A DNA stretch of 64,000 nucleotides from Pusillimonas caeni (lineage in GTDB: Bacteria > Pseudomonadota > Gammaproteobacteria > Burkholderiales > Burkholderiaceae_B), in contig NZ_PDUW01000002.1 of assembly GCF_003545815.1 (NCBI RefSeq), forward strand, positions 372,001-436,000. The letters are read 5' to 3'. The position numbers and the translations under genes were made by a program. The notes beneath the pieces are model-generated. The model made no database searches. It had not been told where the DNA came from and saw nothing but the letters and a program-made list of their open reading frames with translations. Positions 61,093 through 64,000 of the stretch are shown here, piece after piece (position 1 is the stretch's first letter; each line of letters begins with the position of its first letter).

Positions 61093-62149
61093 TCGTTTTA
61101 TAGGCCGTAAGCATAGTGTCTACTGATTTTAGCCAAGTATAATGTTCAATAACATGCGCGCGAGCAGCCATTCCCATCGAGTGACGTAACTCAGCATTTT
61201 CAACGAGTTGCCAGATTGCCTCCGCTGCCGCCTGAGGATTTTCTTTAGGGACGACAAAACCAGTTTTTTCAGTGGTTACCTCTAAAAAACCCTCTGCATC
61301 TGAAACTACTACAGGTTTACCACAAGCCCCGGCTTCGAGAATGGCGACGCCGAAACTTTCTGCGCGGCTCAATGCGACATAAATGTCAAGTCGGTTTAAC
61401 ATTTCTGGTACTTTGGCATAGGGCACAGCACCATGAAACGTAACCTTATTTGCAATGCCAAGGACATGGGCCCTCGTACGTAAAGCGTGTAAATCTTCTC
61501 CTTGCCCAGTAATTTCTAAAGCTACATCTATATTGTTGCGTAAAGCGCGCTCAGCGACCAATGCAAAAGCTTCGAGCAACGTATCTATTCCATATGTTGC
61601 TCGAAGCGCTTTGACTGTACCGATAACGATCGTGCCTTTTGGGTTTCTCGTGAGCGATAATGGGCGAAACATCCCCTCGTCAACACCGAAAGGTGTAATG
61701 AATACGGTGGAATGAGTAAAGATTTTGCCAGCAGCCTGTGCCATGCAATAACTGGTCGAACTGATAGCTGTCGCAGAAGCCAAATTTAATCGGATAATGC
61801 GGTAATGCAGAGGTGTTTTATGAGGAAGTTTATAAACATCGGTACCCCATATCGAAAGCAATAGTGGGCGAAAGCCGGACATTCTTCCCATCAATCCGTA
61901 GCCTCCGGCGAAGTGCACATTTAATATATCTGGTCGAACTTTCTTCAAAATTCGTTTGATAAGAAATCCTCCGATTAGATAACCCCAAGGCGCCTTAAGC
62001 GGCAGGCGATGAACCACAACTGCCGAATCGAGAGGATGCATTACTGGATGGATTGTGAGGAGGTGCACCTCAATACCTCGGCTGGCCAATCCATTTGCCC
62101 ACCGAATAGTATGGATACTTTGTGCGTCGCCCAATAATGCGACTTTCAT
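61079..62149 (-). CDS. Glycosyltransferase family 4
   Basis: A 356-aa GT4 enzyme: KVALLGDAQSIHTIRWANGLASRG, VHFAGGYGLMGRMSG, TPFGVDEGMFRPL, VIGTVKALRATYGIDTLLEAFALVAE and the E-x7-E block in SRAESFGVAILEAGACGKPVVVSD that binds the sugar nucleotide. It adds a sugar to the growing O unit on the cytoplasmic face. It starts inside the end of the upstream ligase/polymerase-like gene (ATGA overlap), so the two are cotranscribed. Confidence 0.88.
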   Translation of the reverse strand: MKVALLGDAQSIHTIRWANGLASRGIEVHLLTIHPVMHPLDSAVVVHRLPLKAPWGYLIGGFLIKRILKKVRPDILNVHFAGGYGLMGRMSGFRPLLLSIWGTDVYKLPHKTPLHYRIIRLNLASATAISSTSYCMAQAAGKIFTHSTVFITPFGVDEGMFRPLSLTRNPKGTIVIGTVKALRATYGIDTLLEAFALVAERALRNNIDVALEITGQGEDLHALRTRAHVLGIANKVTFHGAVPYAKVPEMLNRLDIYVALSRAESFGVAILEAGACGKPVVVSDAEGFLEVTTEKTGFVVPKENPQAAAEAIWQLVENAELRHSMGMAARAHVIEHYTWLKSVDTMLTAYKTTISQ

Positions 62150-63426
62150 GTGCTTGTATCTTCCATCGAATGTACTTTTAAGATCGCCAAACCTAAGCCG
62201 ACAACAATATAATACGAAAGCTCATAATGAACCCCGCTTGGGGTGATAGAGGCAGGGATAGCGACTATTAGTGCGAGAGAGCTGGCCCGAGCTAAGCAGC
62301 GCATTCTTTGATCGCCGGATTTCAATCCGACAGTACGTAGTCTAAGAACTAACCAAAGGTATGCTGCTATAAAGAACACAAAAGCTATCGCACCTAAGTC
62401 TATCAGCATCTGTAAAAAGAAAAAATGAAAGCTTTGTATTTTGAAGCCTTCATGTATTAAGCTGCTTTCTGCGCCCCCTAAGCCTAACCCTAATGCGCCC
62501 GACGAAAAAAACCGATGTAAACCATAATAATAGATGTGGGCTCGCGTACCGGTGGAATCATTTGTAAAACTCGGATCCCAGGCGATCATGCTTATTCCAC
62601 GTATTATTTGGTCAACTATTGAAAATATTCGCTTAATGCCATAAGTCTCAATGCCCGCTATAGAAACAAAGACAGCTAGGCTGCCGCTGAAGAATAGGAG
62701 GGCTAGTACTAGCAACGCGGCACGCTTAAGAGGATAGTTAAGATAAGCAGGTAATAGCATCAACATAAAGATCAGTGCCAGAAATATACCTTTCGAGCCG
62801 ATTATGATCAGCAAATATAGAGCTAGACTGAAACCTATAAACGCATATTTTCTATTCGGACAGAGTAATATAAAAGGTAATCCCAGCAGCAAGACAAAGG
62901 CAAAGTCATTTTGATTCCAATTAAATCCTGTAGGCATGTGACTTAAAGCCAACTTCGCCGTTTCGTTTAGGGCTGATAGGTCTATTCCTTTATAGCCGAA
63001 CAAATGGGCATAAGCCGAATACGGCGATATGGGGAGGCGAAATAATCCCGTCGTCTCTATTAGCCCTATTGCCATGTTCAGGCCCCACAGAACTCCAACG
63101 AGTTGTAGCGTCCTCCATAAACTTGTGCGTTCAGTAGCCGATTGATAAACAGCCGCCAAGGCGATAAGACCGCAACTCCAGTAAGCTATATATCTTGCCC
63201 AGACTTTCATATCAACTGCCCATAAGCCTGATAGGAGAAAATAGATTGTTAGTAACGCAAAGGCGAGAAGCAACTGTGGCTTCTGAATGGTGACTGTTCC
63301 TCCAGAGGCAATTTTTAAAGTTGTGATATAGAGCCAAAGGATAGCAAGTATGTGGAAAGCATAAAGGGAGTGAAAGCTGAGCACAGAACCAAACATTGCG
63401 GTGATAATAACTAAAGCTCGCAACAT
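62146..63426 (-). CDS. O-antigen ligase/polymerase-like membrane protein (WaaL/Wzy), second copy
   Basis: A 426-aa protein with about twelve membrane segments and the Wzy_C-like region: FNWNQNDFAFVLLLGLPFILL, IGSKGIFLALIFMLMLLP, then GALGLGLGGAESSLIHEG and FHFFFLQMLIDLGAIAFVF. The conserved His lies in the SFHFFF segment. It is only distantly similar to the copy at 55585, so one may be the polymerase and the other the ligase. CGGAGAC precedes the ATG. It is between a flippase gene and a GT4 gene, which favours Wzy. Confidence 0.83.
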   Translation of the reverse strand: MLRALVIITAMFGSVLSFHSLYAFHILAILWLYITTLKIASGGTVTIQKPQLLLAFALLTIYFLLSGLWAVDMKVWARYIAYWSCGLIALAAVYQSATERTSLWRTLQLVGVLWGLNMAIGLIETTGLFRLPISPYSAYAHLFGYKGIDLSALNETAKLALSHMPTGFNWNQNDFAFVLLLGLPFILLCPNRKYAFIGFSLALYLLIIIGSKGIFLALIFMLMLLPAYLNYPLKRAALLVLALLFFSGSLAVFVSIAGIETYGIKRIFSIVDQIIRGISMIAWDPSFTNDSTGTRAHIYYYGLHRFFSSGALGLGLGGAESSLIHEGFKIQSFHFFFLQMLIDLGAIAFVFFIAAYLWLVLRLRTVGLKSGDQRMRCLARASSLALIVAIPASITPSGVHYELSYYIVVGLGLAILKVHSMEDTST

Positions 63427-63500
63427 TTTAAGTCTCCGTTTCTGTATAAACGTAAAAGCTGAAGATTATCGTCGTATCTAATGTGGGATGAGTATGTCAG

Positions 63501-64000
63501 CTACTGATAAGAGGTGTTCGTTCTATAGTGACGCATAAGCCAGAGGATAATGCCTGCAACTACTACTTCCGCAATGAGCCAAGAAATAGCTACGAGTTCG
63601 GGAACGCTTGCCCACCTAAATATACTGAAGATGCTAAGGCAGTATATACCTACACTTAGAGTTAAAAGTCTGATAAGTGCTAGCCAAGCATTAACGGAAA
63701 ATTTTCCCATCGCCATAAAGGCTGGCATACTGAAAAGGGTTATAAATGCAAAAGGAATTGCAAGTAACATAATACGTATGCTTTGGACGCTTTGTTCGTA
63801 TCCTGCTTCAAAGGCCCATGCGATTATAGGAGGAACGATGACGCCGACTATCGCCATTAGTGGGATTAGGGTAAGGGATATCAGGATTACGCCTTTTAAC
63901 CCTCTCAATGCGACCTCAGGTTTACTTGATGACCAGCGATTGAATAATAAGGGAGCAACCATGGTTATGGGGAGTATGCCAGCGTTATAGGCATAGAGCC
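63501..64000 (-). CDS. wzx: Polysaccharide flippase (Wzx-like), N-terminal part beyond the window edge
   Basis: The frame is open to the right edge, and the last 166 codons are in the window. The protein is hydrophobic with repeated segments: AYNAGILPITMVAPLLFNRW, GVILISLTLIPLMAIVGVIVPPIIAWAFEAGYEQSV, AIPFAFITLFSMPAFMAMGKFSV and a final AISWLIAEVVVAGIILWLM. The loop ending and helix pairing fit the MATE-like Wzx family, which flips the lipid-linked O unit across the membrane. The methionine at 63962 is internal and is not a proposed start. Confidence 0.75.
   Translation of the reverse strand, partial: LYAYNAGILPITMVAPLLFNRWSSSKPEVALRGLKGVILISLTLIPLMAIVGVIVPPIIAWAFEAGYEQSVQSIRIMLLAIPFAFITLFSMPAFMAMGKFSVNAWLALIRLLTLSVGIYCLSIFSIFRWASVPELVAISWLIAEVVVAGIILWLMRHYRTNTSYQ

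Noticed and set aside
1-64000. CRISPR array, rRNA, tRNA or complete insertion sequence
   Set aside because: I saw no regular spaced repeats, no conserved rRNA or tRNA segments and no transposase with DDE or HUH motifs; the Rpn-type gene is a nuclease and not a transposase of an element with visible ends.

Overview
The window reads as chromosome of a GC-rich betaproteobacterium, most likely Burkholderiales and probably Alcaligenaceae (Bordetella/Achromobacter/Pusillimonas-like). This is inferred from the codon bias, the five LysR-type regulators, and the mix of TRAP, branched-chain-type and CUT2-type importers beside aromatic-degradation enzymes. I see no rRNA, tRNA, CRISPR array or complete insertion sequence.

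Layout. 0-12 kb: an aspartate dehydrogenase cut by the left edge and its LysR regulator; then a catabolic segment with a two-domain VOC protein, a PcaD-like lactonase, an orphan periplasmic binding protein and an FAD monooxygenase with a divergent LysR gene; then GST, glyoxalase I, DinB-like protein and another LysR gene divergent from a VanA-like Rieske oxygenase that carries an in-frame amber codon. 12-22 kb: dTDP-rhamnose genes rfbC, rfbD and rfbB, split by an antisense parDE module, a ClC channel gene and a four-gene importer with a TorT-like binding protein. 22-28 kb: a TrmB-like regulator facing an operon of nitrilase, complete TRAP transporter and second nitrilase, with two near-identical 18-bp operator-like sites between them. 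28-30.6 kb: an overlapping three-gene toxin-antitoxin unit, a small unknown protein and a BASS-family transporter with divergent LysR gene. 31.7-42.6 kb: a nine-gene oxidation and uptake operon (GlcF-like Fe-S protein, VAO-type flavoprotein, aldehyde dehydrogenase, GMC oxidoreductase, complete Liv-type ABC importer). 42.6-50 kb: a minus-strand group (SDR, Rieske oxygenase, alpha/beta hydrolase, NCS2 permease, amidohydrolase, membrane protein) with a divergent LysR gene. 50-52.9 kb: accessory genes (Rpn-type nuclease, unknown membrane protein, TumE/TumA-like pair). 52.9-64 kb: pgi followed by a surface-polysaccharide cluster (GT9, two O-antigen ligase/polymerase-like proteins, initiating sugar transferase, Wzz, two GT4 glycosyltransferases, a flippase cut by the right edge). 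From about 55.6 kb the DNA is clearly AT-richer, which suggests horizontal acquisition.

How the genes work together. Most of the window consists of separate uptake-plus-oxidation cassettes, each with its own regulator. The rest builds envelope polysaccharide: the rfb genes supply dTDP-rhamnose and the right-hand cluster assembles the glycan. The least ordinary parts are the nitrilase-TRAP-nitrilase locus, the GlcF-like/VAO pairing with an altered Fe-S motif, the Rieske/NCS2/amidohydrolase cluster, the three-gene toxin-antitoxin unit and the amber-interrupted Rieske gene.
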